A stretch of DNA of 53,972 nucleotides from Actinomycetes bacterium (GTDB taxonomy: Bacteria; Actinomycetota; Acidimicrobiia; Acidimicrobiales; Acidimicrobiaceae), in NCBI GenBank assembly GCA_021810525.1, contig JAJZIP010000003.1:1-53972 (forward strand), given 5' to 3'. A program made the translations under genes and the position numbers. Of the stretch, positions 19,105 to 29,852 are shown in pieces. The notes beneath the pieces are model-generated. The model saw only the letters and a program-made list of their open reading frames with translations, ran no database searches and had not been told where the DNA came from. Within the stretch, counting starts at the first letter, position 1; the number at the start of each line of letters is the position of its first letter.

Positions 19105-19815
19105 CTATCCCCGCCTTGACCCGAAGACTATGCCGGCTTCGGCGACGACTGCCTCGGACCCAACCTCGACAAAGCCCGCTTGCTCATAGAGTGCCACCCA
19201 TGCCTGCTGCGAGATAGGCTTCTCTTGCACCCGTGCAAGATAGCGCACGGAGTTCTTGGCAATTCTCCACCAGCCGCCTGGCCCCTTGCGCAACATGATG
19301 GAGATCTTCGATGCTATGATGTCGCGATCCTGCTTTGACCCGCCTCGGCCGAACATCATGTCACCAAAGACCATTCGACCATTTGGCCTGAGCCAACGAA
19401 AAGCCTGCGCGACGATCCAACGCTTTTGATCGTCACTGAGATGATGAAGGGCGTAGTTCGAGACGATCAGATCGAAACTGCCATCGGAAAAATCAAGCTC
19501 TTGAATGGAGGCGACCCGGGCCTGGACATTCCCGATTCGGCCGTCGCTCAACTTCGACTGCAAGAGCTCGATCATTCGTGGCGAGATATCGACTGCCAGC
19601 ACGGACTTCACCTTTTGAGAAAGGGGAAGGGACAGCTGTCCGGAGCCGCACCCTAGATCAAGGACCTCGCTGCTCGGAAGCGCATCAGCCTTGGCAACGA
19701 TTGCCTCGATAACCCTTCCAAGACCTGGGTTCTCTGCGTGATCCCACGTGTCAGCCCTCCTTGTCCAGACTGACCTTTGAACCGCCAATCCAAGCTTTCC
19801 GATAACAGACGACAA
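19105..19815 (-). CDS. Class I SAM methyltransferase
   Basis: 236 residues. Motif I VLDLGCGSGQLSLPL (about 50-64), VLAVDISPRMIELL (motif II), FDLIVSNYALHHLSDDQ (motif IV) and RWLRPNGRMVFGDMMF (motif VI) place it in the UbiE/Methyltransf_25 group. The N-terminal stretch RSVWTRRADTWDHAENPGL is typical of small-molecule or lipid methyltransferases. It is upstream of, and on the same strand as, the leader ORF and MgtE-N/CBS gene, but separated from them by about 140 bases, so it is probably a separate unit. Substrate unknown. Confidence 0.88.
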   Translation of the reverse strand: MSSVIGKLGLAVQRSVWTRRADTWDHAENPGLGRVIEAIVAKADALPSSEVLDLGCGSGQLSLPLSQKVKSVLAVDISPRMIELLQSKLSDGRIGNVQARVASIQELDFSDGSFDLIVSNYALHHLSDDQKRWIVAQAFRWLRPNGRMVFGDMMFGRGGSKQDRDIIASKISIMLRKGPGGWWRIAKNSVRYLARVQEKPISQQAWVALYEQAGFVEVGSEAVVAEAGIVFGSRRG

Positions 19816-20076
19816 GACTAGCTCCCACTTCCATACTCATCGCACCTTGCGACCGTTCACAGCCCAAATCTAAATCTGATATCAAGCGTCATTCAGCCGA
19901 CAGTTGCTCAGAACATCATCTATCAAAGGAAAATCAGCGTCCTCATGATCACAAATTCCAAACATCTTAGGCCAACTTGCATCACATACGATTCGCTAAC
20001 AAAATACTTCGCCAACATCAGAGAAAGATAAGAGAGGCTATGCGGACAGCATCGTCAAGTTGATCCAGTCGACCTC

Positions 20077-20259
20077 TCAGCACCTCGGCGTTTGTAAATG
20101 TGAAAGTTTTACAGCATCCGCTTTCGGCATAGAGCAGCAATGGACTCCTGTGGGGATTGCCAGCGGCCCAGCGACAGTTGTCTTGCCACACCGGCATCGA
20201 GGCCTTATCAGCGTGCCCAGGAGTAGCGGGAGCTCGGCAGGACGTCCAAAAGCACTCAT
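20077..20259 (-). CDS. Possible small cysteine-containing protein (60 residues)
   Basis: ATG 20259 is preceded by AGAGAGGAG with five bases between, one of the better ribosome binding sites in the window, and a perfect 15-base palindrome lies 27 bases further upstream. The peptide has a CRCGK motif near residue 32, a CC pair near residue 47 and a C-terminal Cys. I do not recognise it. It could also be the start of a gene broken by a frameshift. Support is only the start context. Confidence 0.25.
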   Translation of the reverse strand: MSAFGRPAELPLLLGTLIRPRCRCGKTTVAGPLAIPTGVHCCSMPKADAVKLSHLQTPRC

Positions 20260-20285
20260 TCGTACTCCTCTCTGTATCGGAGTTC

Positions 20286-20300
20286 CACTACTGAGTAGTG
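20286..20300. promoter_or_regulatory. Perfect 7-1-7 palindrome, candidate operator
   Basis: CACTACT-G-AGTAGTG is a perfect inverted repeat just upstream of the ribosome binding site of the small frame 20077-20259. It has the size expected for a dimeric repressor site. No regulator gene is next to it. Confidence 0.35.
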
Positions 20301-20640
20301 CGGCACAACGGACCTGACATGGTGGATGGTTTGTCAGACGGACCTCAGCCGATGATCAGGCTCTTCAACAGTGCCACTTCAGAAAAGCCGCACCCATTGC
20401 TGATCCGCGATGGCCATACTTCCCACCGATCCAAAAATACCCTATCATCCTGCACCTATTCGCAAACACTTAGAGCTGCAGTGCAGCTGCGTAGGCCTTG
20501 CGGAATCCAACCAGAAAAGCCTGGTTTTGGACCACTCGAGCCGCTTTATCCACGCAGGTCCGAACCCGAATCAGGCTGCGGGCCCGCCGGAGCTGCCTTC
20601 AATAAAATCCGCCCGAGCTGCTGTCAACAGAGCGAAGATA

Positions 20641-21918
20641 CTAACCAGCTGTGCCCTCGACTGGCTGAATGGCGCTTGAACCTGGCTGAACCTGGGAGAG
20701 CCGGACTGCCCTGCGCCTCAGGGCACTTGCTATGCCATATGCGCCTGCCACAAGCGCGGCGGCACCTCCAATCGCAACCGAATAGCGAGCCCCGAGCTGC
20801 TGGCCTATGTAGCCGACGATTGGGGCTCCGATGGGAGTGGAGCCTTGGTAAGCGACTGTGAAAAGCGAGAGAACCCTCCCCCGCATCGACGGATCCGAAT
20901 TTAGTTGGAGAGTGGAGTTTGCAATTGAGACAAAGACCATCGAGAGTGTTCCCATGGGGATCATGGCCAGCATCGCAGCAGTTGAGTTCGGCATGAAGGA
21001 GACCACAACTATCAAGGCTCCAAAACCAAGAGATGTGTAGGCAAGTCTTCTAATGCTGGTCTGTGGAAAAGTCGCGGAGATGAGCCCCCCAACGACGGCC
21101 CCGATTCCCATGAAAGACATGAACGCTGCATAGGTGCCAGCACCTTTGTGGAAGGTTGCACTGGCCAGCAGAGGAAACGAGACCTGAAACTCAAAGGCGA
21201 GGGTGCCAACCAACAACAGGATCAAGAGTGGGACCTTTAGCCGCGGTGTCCGCCATACATAAGTAAAGCCCTCTCTCAGCTGACCTCTCGCCCTCGTCAC
21301 GCGCTCCGATGAAAAGAGCTCTTCGGGCCTCATGAGCAGCAGCGCGACAATCACGGCGAGAAAAGAGGCCGCATTGACCATGAAAAGGAAGCCGGTCCCC
21401 AATATGTAGATTACGACACCCGCTATGCCGGGACCGATGATACGCGCGGAGTTCATCACCACCGCGTTGAGACTGACGGCGTTGGCAACGCTACCCCTAT
21501 CCACCAGCTCACCCACGAACGACTGCCTTGCCGGGTTGTCAACGGCATTGGTAACACCAATCCAGATCGAGATGGCGTAAAGCATCCACATCGTGATCAT
21601 CCCCGACATGGTGAGGATGCCCAGCAGTAGTGATCCGAGCGCAAGCGAGGTCTGGGTCAACAAGATGAGTCTGCGCTTGTTCACCCTGTCTGCAACCAGA
21701 CCACCCACTGCACCCAATAAAAGAAGAGGCAAAAACTGAGCTGCAGTCACGGCTCCCAACTGCACTCCGGAGCCAGTGAGCTTGAGCACCAACCAGGACA
21801 GGCCTACAGTCTGCATCCAGGTGCCCGAGACAGAAATGAGTTGCCCGGACATATAAAGTCGGTAGTTACGGTTTCTAAGGGAGTAGAAAGTCCCTCGCTT
21901 TGCCTTTTCTTTGCTCAC
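20641..21918 (-). CDS. MFS transporter (EntS/MFS_3-like exporter)
   Basis: A 12-helix major facilitator of 425 residues from GTG 21918. Motif A-like loop GGLVADRVNKRRLIL between helices 2 and 3; DNPARQSFVGELV between helices 4 and 5, typical of the MFS_3 group that includes enterobactin and macrolide exporters; the second-half loop DPSMRGRVLSLFTVAYQGSTPIGAPIVG also fits. The frame extends to 22002, but a strong hairpin (21957-21990) terminating the upstream gene lies inside that extension, so GTG 21918 is preferred although its ribosome binding site is poor. Substrate unknown. Confidence 0.87.
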   Translation of the reverse strand: MSKEKAKRGTFYSLRNRNYRLYMSGQLISVSGTWMQTVGLSWLVLKLTGSGVQLGAVTAAQFLPLLLLGAVGGLVADRVNKRRLILLTQTSLALGSLLLGILTMSGMITMWMLYAISIWIGVTNAVDNPARQSFVGELVDRGSVANAVSLNAVVMNSARIIGPGIAGVVIYILGTGFLFMVNAASFLAVIVALLLMRPEELFSSERVTRARGQLREGFTYVWRTPRLKVPLLILLLVGTLAFEFQVSFPLLASATFHKGAGTYAAFMSFMGIGAVVGGLISATFPQTSIRRLAYTSLGFGALIVVVSFMPNSTAAMLAMIPMGTLSMVFVSIANSTLQLNSDPSMRGRVLSLFTVAYQGSTPIGAPIVGYIGQQLGARYSVAIGGAAALVAGAYGIASALRRRAVRLSQVQPGSSAIQPVEGTAG

Positions 21919-21956
21919 CGACCCCCATTTCGAACCGACTGCTTGCGACAAGTGAA

Positions 21957-21990
21957 AGTGGCTCTCCGGCACCAAACCAGGAGAGCCACT
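21957..21990 (-). terminator. Rho-independent-like terminator
   Basis: Perfect 11-base inverted repeat AGTGGCTCTCC / GGAGAGCCACT with a 12-base loop, 57 bases after the stop of the DHA2 transporter gene on the minus strand. The T tract after it is short (TTTC). It separates the two MFS genes into different transcripts. Confidence 0.6.
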
Positions 21991-22046
21991 CGGACTTGGC
22001 AAAATCAGGCTTTCACCGCTGCTGCTCCGGCAGCCTATGATAGTTG

Positions 22047-23675
<1,629 letters not shown>

Positions 23676-23772
23676 CTATCTTCAGGAGAAATGATTCCCA
23701 CTCAAAACTTTTTTATTTATAAAAGTAATTTTATCTCATCACCCATCAGACCCTTTTCGGGAGTTCACTAAA

Positions 23773-24480
23773 ATGTGCGGCAGGTTCGTTCAAATAGACG
23801 CAACGATCACGCGTTTACAGGCAATTCACGAGTTCCAACTCCGCACCGACAGCTACCCCCCGCATCGACACCGTCTCGAGAGCTACAATGTCGCTCCACA
23901 GCGTATGGTCACAGTCATCAAAGGCGCCAATGGCCGGTTGGAACTCGAGGAGATGCTTTGGGGGATGAAGCCGAAGTGGGCAATAGACACAGCGCGTTAT
24001 CTTATAAACGCCAGATCTGAAGGGATCAGCGAGAAAAAGACCTTCAAGCGGCTTCTGAACCAGAAGATCGTTGTACCCGCAGAAGGGTTTTATGAATGGA
24101 AGAGCAGTGGCGCTCCTGGACCGGACTTGCGGTTCGAAAAAACTCCCTACTACTTTTATCGATCAGACGGCAATCCGGTTCTCATGGCAGGCCTCTTCGA
24201 GCAATCACGAGATAGCGAAACCGGCGAGCAAATCGAAACCTTCGTCATACTCACCACGGCCGCCAACTCCATGATGTCCCCATACCACGACCGGATGCCA
24301 GTTATAGTGGAGCCAGCTCAGCTGCCTGAGTGGCTCTTGAAGGAGACCGACAACTCTCTCCTAGAACGGATCACCGCCACTCCGCCGAACGAAACCCTCA
24401 CCACTTATCGTGTAAGCAATAAAGTCAACTCTTCCAGGACGGACGGGCATGAACTTATAGAGGAGGTTCGCGAAGCGTAG
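23773..24480 (+). CDS. SOS response-associated protein YedK/HMCES (abasic-site DNA-protein crosslinker)
   Basis: A 235-residue SRAP-domain protein. Cys2 directly after the start Met (MCGRF) is the catalytic residue that forms a thiazolidine link with abasic sites in single-stranded DNA. The other active-site elements are visible: SYNVAPQ (Asn), PAEGFYEW (Glu) and SPYHDRMPVI (His). The start must be the ATG at 23773 because Cys2 is exposed by Met removal. GGGAG lies upstream. Length is normal for the family. Confidence 0.95.
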   Translation: MCGRFVQIDATITRLQAIHEFQLRTDSYPPHRHRLESYNVAPQRMVTVIKGANGRLELEEMLWGMKPKWAIDTARYLINARSEGISEKKTFKRLLNQKIVVPAEGFYEWKSSGAPGPDLRFEKTPYYFYRSDGNPVLMAGLFEQSRDSETGEQIETFVILTTAANSMMSPYHDRMPVIVEPAQLPEWLLKETDNSLLERITATPPNETLTTYRVSNKVNSSRTDGHELIEEVREA

Positions 24481-24515
24481 TGTCACAAAATATCGTATTA
24501 TGACTGGGAAAGTTC

Positions 24516-26402
24516 CTACACGTCCGCCAGGCACTTGGTGACGGATGTCGCGATTCCTTCCGCATCCAAGCCAACCGATGAAAGGATATCGTCTGCCTTG
24601 CCTTGGGCAATGTAGGCAGCCGGAACTCCAAGCTCCTTGAATCGAGCAGAGTCCCAACCTTCCAGCTTCTCCATGTTGTAGCGAAGGTGGGAACCGTAGC
24701 CACCCGGCACAAATCCGTCCTCAATTGTAATCACATGGCGATATGAGGCAAGCTCACGCAAAAAAGGCTCCTCAAAAAGGGTGAGGATTCTGGGATCCCA
24801 TACCGAGGCGGAGATCCCTGACTCGGCCAGTATTTCTGCAGCGTGGATAGCTGGAACGACCATTTTGCCCACCGCTACAAGAGCCACCTCAGACCCTGAC
24901 ACCAAACACCTCGGCTTCATCTCCTCAGAGGTTGGGATCCAAAGCCTCTCGGGCCCGGCGGTTTTGGGGAATCTGATCATTGCCGGTCCCGATAATGAGA
25001 GCGCATACTCCAGCATCGGAGCTATGTCTTCAAGGCAGCTTGGAGCCAGCACAGTCATCCCGGGTATCGAAAGAAATTCTATGAGATCCAAGACTCCGTG
25101 GTGCGAGGGCCCGTCATCGCCCGTAATGCCGGCTCGATCAAGAACGAACACGACTGGGAGCCGATGCAGGCCCACGTCAAGATTTACCTGGTCGAACGCA
25201 CGAGCAATGAAAGTGGAATAGATTGCCACGACCGGCCTTAGATTCCCCATGGCCATTCCGGCTGCCGCCGCGACTGCATGGGCTTCGGCGATTCCTACGT
25301 CAAAGAATCTCTCCGGATATCGTTCCTGAAAACCAAGCAGACCTGTTGGCCCGGGCATCGCAGCAGTCACAGCCACAATTTCCGGCCGCTTCTCGGCTAG
25401 GTCCAACAAGGACTCGGCGAACTTGTCGGTATAGGAGCCGTATACCACTTCGGCAAGTAGCTGAGGCTGGACCACCTTCAGGTCGTGTAGCCGCTGGACT
25501 TCGTCATCTTCCGCAGGGCCGTAGCCTCGTCCCTTCTGGGTGAGGACATGCACCACGATCGGCCCGTCCCAATTTTCGGCATTGGCGAATGCATACTCCA
25601 TCGCTGCGATGTCATGACCATCAATAGGACCTGTGTAGCGAACCCCGAGAGACTCAAAGAAAACCCTGGGCTCGATGACCTCTCGAAGGGCTGACGTTAT
25701 CCCAGCGATACCTGAAACTGCAAGCCCGCCCACAGCCGGGAGTTCAGCGATCATCTGCTTGATCCTCGTCCTGGCCTGCATGTAAGAGGGGTTTAGCCTC
25801 AGTCTCGTCAAGCCTGAGGAAAGCTTGGAGACCGTTGGAGCGTAAGATCGTCCGTTGTCATTCCAGATGATCACTACCCGCTTGCCGGCATGACCGATAT
25901 TGTTCAGAGCCTCGTAAGCGAGTCCACCCGTGAGTGCCCCGTCACCGACTACCGCTACGACTGTTCTTGGCGCGTTACCCGCCTCCGAGCCTGCCGTTGG
26001 CTCATAACCAAGCTCCAAAGCGGTTGAGATGCCATAGGCATATGAGAGCGCAGTGGACGCATGGGAGTTCTCGATCCAGTCATGGGGCGACTCTCTCCTT
26101 GAGGGGTAGCCCGACAGACCTCCGGCTTTGCGAAGCTCCGAAAAGCTCTCCATTCTGCCGGTCAAAAGCTTGTGAACGTACGCCTGATGTCCGGTATCGA
26201 AAAGGATGACGTCCCTTGGCGAGCTGAAAACACGGTGAAGAGCAACCGTAATCTCGACGATCCCCAGATTCGATCCAAGATGTCCACCAGTTTCAGTTAC
26301 AGTGTCAACTATGAACTGTCGAATCTCTTTGCATAGCTCGACAAGCTCGCTGCTCACGAGCGAACGCAAGTCCTTTGGGCTCTTGATCTTTTCCAGGATC
26401 AT
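24516..26402 (-). CDS. dxs: 1-deoxy-D-xylulose-5-phosphate synthase
   Basis: First enzyme of the MEP isoprenoid pathway: pyruvate + glyceraldehyde-3-phosphate to DXP, using thiamine diphosphate. 628 residues, full length. TPP/Mg site VVAVVGDGALTGGLAYEALNN to WNDNGRSYAPT (about residues 148-185); N-terminal HLGSNLGIVE and FDTGHQAYVHK; transketolase pyrimidine-domain catalytic Glu region FDVGIAEAHAVAAAAGMA (about 372); C-terminal domain with ITIEDGFVPGGYG. A polyprenyl synthase gene lies about 760 bases upstream on the same strand, so both serve isoprenoid supply. Confidence 0.97.
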   Translation of the reverse strand: MILEKIKSPKDLRSLVSSELVELCKEIRQFIVDTVTETGGHLGSNLGIVEITVALHRVFSSPRDVILFDTGHQAYVHKLLTGRMESFSELRKAGGLSGYPSRRESPHDWIENSHASTALSYAYGISTALELGYEPTAGSEAGNAPRTVVAVVGDGALTGGLAYEALNNIGHAGKRVVIIWNDNGRSYAPTVSKLSSGLTRLRLNPSYMQARTRIKQMIAELPAVGGLAVSGIAGITSALREVIEPRVFFESLGVRYTGPIDGHDIAAMEYAFANAENWDGPIVVHVLTQKGRGYGPAEDDEVQRLHDLKVVQPQLLAEVVYGSYTDKFAESLLDLAEKRPEIVAVTAAMPGPTGLLGFQERYPERFFDVGIAEAHAVAAAAGMAMGNLRPVVAIYSTFIARAFDQVNLDVGLHRLPVVFVLDRAGITGDDGPSHHGVLDLIEFLSIPGMTVLAPSCLEDIAPMLEYALSLSGPAMIRFPKTAGPERLWIPTSEEMKPRCLVSGSEVALVAVGKMVVPAIHAAEILAESGISASVWDPRILTLFEEPFLRELASYRHVITIEDGFVPGGYGSHLRYNMEKLEGWDSARFKELGVPAAYIAQGKADDILSSVGLDAEGIATSVTKCLADV

Positions 26403-27160
26403 CTATGCCGGTTTCCTTTGCCCACGCTCCACCCAGTCCCTGCCCCGTATGCTCCGCAAGCAGCGCAACCTAGGACACGCATCAAAATCCAAATTATCCA
26501 CTATATAAAATAACTCAATTTATGACTCTGTGGTTACCTACGAGAATCGCTAGACCGGCCAAGTAAAGCCAACACGAAACCTCTCAGTGATAAATCAAAT
26601 ACCAGCCTATGTGGTCCAAGATCATTAATGCTCCAACTTATCAATCCGTCGAGACTCGAATGGATGATCCGCCCACCACTTACACGAAACTTGGGCACTA
26701 CAAGGCCGTCAAGGTTAGGTTCTAGCAGAGGGAACATCGAATGACGAGCCCTGCCTCAACCGACTCAAACGCATGTTACATCCGCTCCCGAAAACAGTCT
26801 GAGATCCCGCAACTTCGTATACGACACTTTTCTGAACGGCCGACCAACTTGAGCCCAGAGATTCCAAAGCGTATAAGTGCGGCCCCGCGCCGGCCGAAAG
26901 ATCTTGTAACTCAGGGGTCAACAGATAGCCGACAGCAGCCGCACCAAAAGTCTCCAAAAGTATGAAGCAACCTCGTTCGGAGAAGGGCAAAAGACGCAAG
27001 GCCGCTTGGTACTCGTCTTAGCGTGGCAGCATCTCAACTAGTCTCGACATCTCCTCAGCACCTGCTTCTCGAGCTCGATTTCGCCGATGGCAAACCCGAA
27101 TCAACCGAACCTCAGCGGGGAGTTGGATTCTGCCGTCTCGACGGCGAAGGTAGAAGATTC
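26403..27160. other. 758-base gap between dxs and the prenyl synthase gene, no supported gene
   Basis: Two minus-strand frames (26534-26737 and 26715-26999) have no ribosome binding site and no recognisable domain. The minus-strand sequence around 27010-27110 reads like the C-terminal end of a protein (AREAGAEEMSRLVEMLPR, then stop), which may be a relic of a lost gene. The sequence becomes AT-rich near 26480-26530, probably the dxs promoter. Confidence 0.35.
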
Positions 27161-28264
27161 CTATAGCTCTCTGCTGGTCACGTAATCCGCCAAATCCGAC
27201 AGTTCTGCGATCGCCTTGGTGGTCAGACCTGAAGATGCCATAGCTGTCACGGCCTGAACACGAAGTCGATCGACAAGGCGTTCCACATCCAACTTGGCCC
27301 CGGTCTCGATTAAGATCTCCTGGAACCTAATGATCTCCTCAGAACAAAGATCTTCGGCTCCAAATCTTTTCCTGAAGAAATCACGATCCGAACCATGCAC
27401 TCTCTCCAACGCGATAGCTGCGAGCAATGTTGGCTTGCCTTCCCTAAGATCCTCACCCACAGGCTTCCCTGTGACTGACTGATCTCCAAAGCTGCCCAGC
27501 AGGTCATCTCTAAGTTGAAATGCTTCACCTAAAGGGAGTCCATAGCTGGAAAGGCGCTCACCGAACTCGTCAAACTTGTCCAGCAGTGCAGCGCCTAGAT
27601 GAAGTGGCCTCTCGACTGTATACTTCCCTGACTTGTACAAGCCTATTAGCCGAGCCCGATCAAGGGGAATCCGCAACTGAGCCTTGCTTCGTGCTGTCCC
27701 CACCAGATCAAGATATTGACCTATGTTGACCTCGAGCCTCAACTCAGTGAAGATCTTCTGCGCTTCCGCCCCCGCTCCCGCGAGCATCTTGTCGGCGTAG
27801 ACGAACGCCATGTCACCAAGCAGTATCGCCACCCCTTCGCCGAATCTCCTCGACTCACCTGCCCAAAATACGCCTTCGTGCTTATCCTGAAATCGCTTGT
27901 GCAAAGCGACCAATCCCCGACGGGTTAGCGAAGCGTCCATGATGTCATCATGGATTATCGCAAACGAGTGCAGGAGTTCGAGAGCGGAGCCAGCATTCAA
28001 TATTTCCTCTGACTCGGGATCTCCGCCGGTGCCTACATAAGCCCAGTAAGCGAAGGCTGGACGGAGCCGCTTTCCCCCTGCCAAGACCATCTCTCTAAGA
28101 AAACCGAGCGGTTCGGCCAAATCGGCATCGATTCTGGTCCATCTCACGATCTCATCGCTGAGGAGATCTTCTATCCGGGATTCAACCTTTTCGGCAATAA
28201 TTTCGAGGGAGTCAGGGGCCTTTTGTATCACAGATCTTTCATTCCAGTATTGCGTCGCTCCCAC
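27161..28264 (-). CDS. Polyprenyl diphosphate synthase (FPP/GGPP type)
   Basis: Trans-prenyltransferase of 367 residues that extends allylic diphosphates with isopentenyl diphosphate. First Asp-rich motif HDDIMDASLTRRG (about residues 108-120), second FQLRDDLLGSFGD (about 243-255), substrate Arg/Lys in GGKRLRPAFAYWA. An aromatic Phe at the fifth position before the first DDxxD suggests a short product (FPP or GGPP) rather than a long menaquinone tail; this is inference. Same strand and pathway as dxs. Confidence 0.93.
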   Translation of the reverse strand: MGATQYWNERSVIQKAPDSLEIIAEKVESRIEDLLSDEIVRWTRIDADLAEPLGFLREMVLAGGKRLRPAFAYWAYVGTGGDPESEEILNAGSALELLHSFAIIHDDIMDASLTRRGLVALHKRFQDKHEGVFWAGESRRFGEGVAILLGDMAFVYADKMLAGAGAEAQKIFTELRLEVNIGQYLDLVGTARSKAQLRIPLDRARLIGLYKSGKYTVERPLHLGAALLDKFDEFGERLSSYGLPLGEAFQLRDDLLGSFGDQSVTGKPVGEDLREGKPTLLAAIALERVHGSDRDFFRKRFGAEDLCSEEIIRFQEILIETGAKLDVERLVDRLRVQAVTAMASSGLTTKAIAELSDLADYVTSREL

Positions 28265-28460
28265 GAACCCTCTTCATACAAAAGCATGCGTGTTCACGTC
28301 TAGTCCACTTTCTTTCTACATCCTATTAGCGGGTTCAGCTCCTTTACGGAGAGCAGTGGCAGAGCAAGGGAAAATCATGCAGGTACCAGCCCCGGCCTCC
28401 ACTTGATCAACACCAGCCAATAGAGTGGAATCAGTCGCTCGTCGTGACAAAGGAGTGAAC

Positions 28461-29852
28461 TTGATCTCACAAGAGGTAGTTCAGAAGGTGTTGGCGGCTG
28501 CGGTATCTCGCGGCGGTGAATTTGCAGAAATATTTGCGGAAGATAAGAAGTCCTCTTCGGCAGCGTTTGATGACGGAAAGGTTGAAGAGCTTAGTTCGGG
28601 AATTTCAAGGGGCGCGGGTATCCGTGTCGTCGTTGGCGACACAACAGGTTTTGCCCACACGGCCGACCTGAGCGAAGCAGGACTGATGAGAGCTGCAGAG
28701 GCCGCAAGGAGCGTGGCTCTGTCCGCAGGTTCTGGAACAAAGACGGTTGCGCTGGAACCCGGAACCGAGCACTTGCTGCCCAAAGACATTCTGCTCCCAA
28801 GCCAGGTGGGCAAAAAGGAAAAGATTGAACTCCTGCAACAGATGAATCACGTGGCCCGATCTACGTCCGGTTCGATCAAGCAGGTTTCCGCGGGATACGG
28901 AGACTCCCATAGAAGAATCCTCGTGGCTAACACGGACGGGGTATTTGCCACAGACGAACAGGTGAGAACCCGCATCGCGGTGTCCGTAGTGGCCTTCGGC
29001 GATACTGGGATGCAAACCGGATACGAGACAGCCGCCTTCACGATGGGCTTCGAGATGTTCGAGGATGTTGACATCGAAGAGCTTGCCAGCCTCGCAGCCA
29101 ACCGGGCCGTGCGCAAACTCTCGGCCCGACCGGCTCCATCTGGAACACTTCCCGTCGTACTTCAGGGCGGATCCGGCGGCATCTTGTTCCATGAGGCTTG
29201 CGGGCACGGCTTGGAGGCCGACCACATCATCAAGGACTCATCCGTTTACAAGGGAAAGGTCGGCGAGCTGGTAGCGTCTCCATTGATTACGCTTGTGGAC
29301 GACGGAACTGTCCAGAGGCAGTGGGGAACCGCCAAAATAGATGACGAAGGCAGGCCGTCTCAGAGAAACATCCTCATCAAAGATGGAGTATTGACCGATT
29401 ACATGTGGGATGAGCTAAGAGCGCGAAAATCGAACAGAGCCTCGAGCGGCAATGGGCGGCGGCAAAGCTATCAGCACCTGCCAATGGTTCGTATGACAAA
29501 CACTTACCTCTTGGAGGGAAGCGAAAAACCGGAGACAATCATCGAAAACACGAGGCATGGGGTGTACGTGGCTCGTCTCGGCGGCGGACAGGTCAACACG
29601 GCCACTGGCGACTTCGTTTTTGGCATGACCGAGGCGTACCTGATCGAAGATGGTGAGATCACCGAACCCCTCAGAGATGCCAACCTAATCGGAAACGGCC
29701 CCGAAGTTCTCAAAAACATCGATGCCGTAGCAGATGATTTCTCCATAACTCCAGGTACGTGCGGTAAAGACGGCCAGAGTGTTCCCGTTGGCTGCGGGCA
29801 GGCAACAGTGCGGATCAAAGAAGTGACTATAGGAGGAACCGCAAATGGATGA
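28461..29852 (+). CDS. tldD: TldD metallopeptidase subunit
   Basis: 463 residues. TldD pairs with TldE to form a zinc peptidase that cleaves unfolded peptides, microcins and leader peptides of modified peptides. The zinc motif HEACGHGLEAD (HExxxH, about residue 243) is intact. The N-terminal SRGGEFAEIFAEDKK and central GGSGGILFHEA segments are family-typical. A GTG at 28425 is in frame, but TTG 28461 has AAGGAG five bases upstream and gives the usual N-terminus, so it is chosen. The stop overlaps the start of tldE by eight bases, so translation is coupled. Confidence 0.95.
   Translation: MISQEVVQKVLAAAVSRGGEFAEIFAEDKKSSSAAFDDGKVEELSSGISRGAGIRVVVGDTTGFAHTADLSEAGLMRAAEAARSVALSAGSGTKTVALEPGTEHLLPKDILLPSQVGKKEKIELLQQMNHVARSTSGSIKQVSAGYGDSHRRILVANTDGVFATDEQVRTRIAVSVVAFGDTGMQTGYETAAFTMGFEMFEDVDIEELASLAANRAVRKLSARPAPSGTLPVVLQGGSGGILFHEACGHGLEADHIIKDSSVYKGKVGELVASPLITLVDDGTVQRQWGTAKIDDEGRPSQRNILIKDGVLTDYMWDELRARKSNRASSGNGRRQSYQHLPMVRMTNTYLLEGSEKPETIIENTRHGVYVARLGGGQVNTATGDFVFGMTEAYLIEDGEITEPLRDANLIGNGPEVLKNIDAVADDFSITPGTCGKDGQSVPVGCGQATVRIKEVTIGGTANG

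Larger units (their letters stand above)
19816..20640. other. 825-base stretch with no firmly supported gene
   Basis: Apart from the small frame at 20077-20259 and the palindrome at 20286-20300, listed separately, I see no domain. Long plus-strand frames here (for example 20298-20861) run antisense into the MFS gene and have no ribosome binding site. The sequence may be decayed accessory DNA. Confidence 0.4.

Noticed and set aside
20298-20861. 187-codon plus-strand frame
   Set aside because: Antisense into the MFS gene, no ribosome binding site, no family.
21919-22002. Upstream start (22002) for the MFS_3 transporter
   Set aside because: It would place the strong terminator hairpin of the preceding gene inside the coding region; GTG 21918 is more consistent.
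27132-27145. GCCGTC-TC-GACGGC palindrome as terminator of the prenyl synthase gene
   Set aside because: Only a two-base loop and no T tract on either side; likely chance or a protein site.
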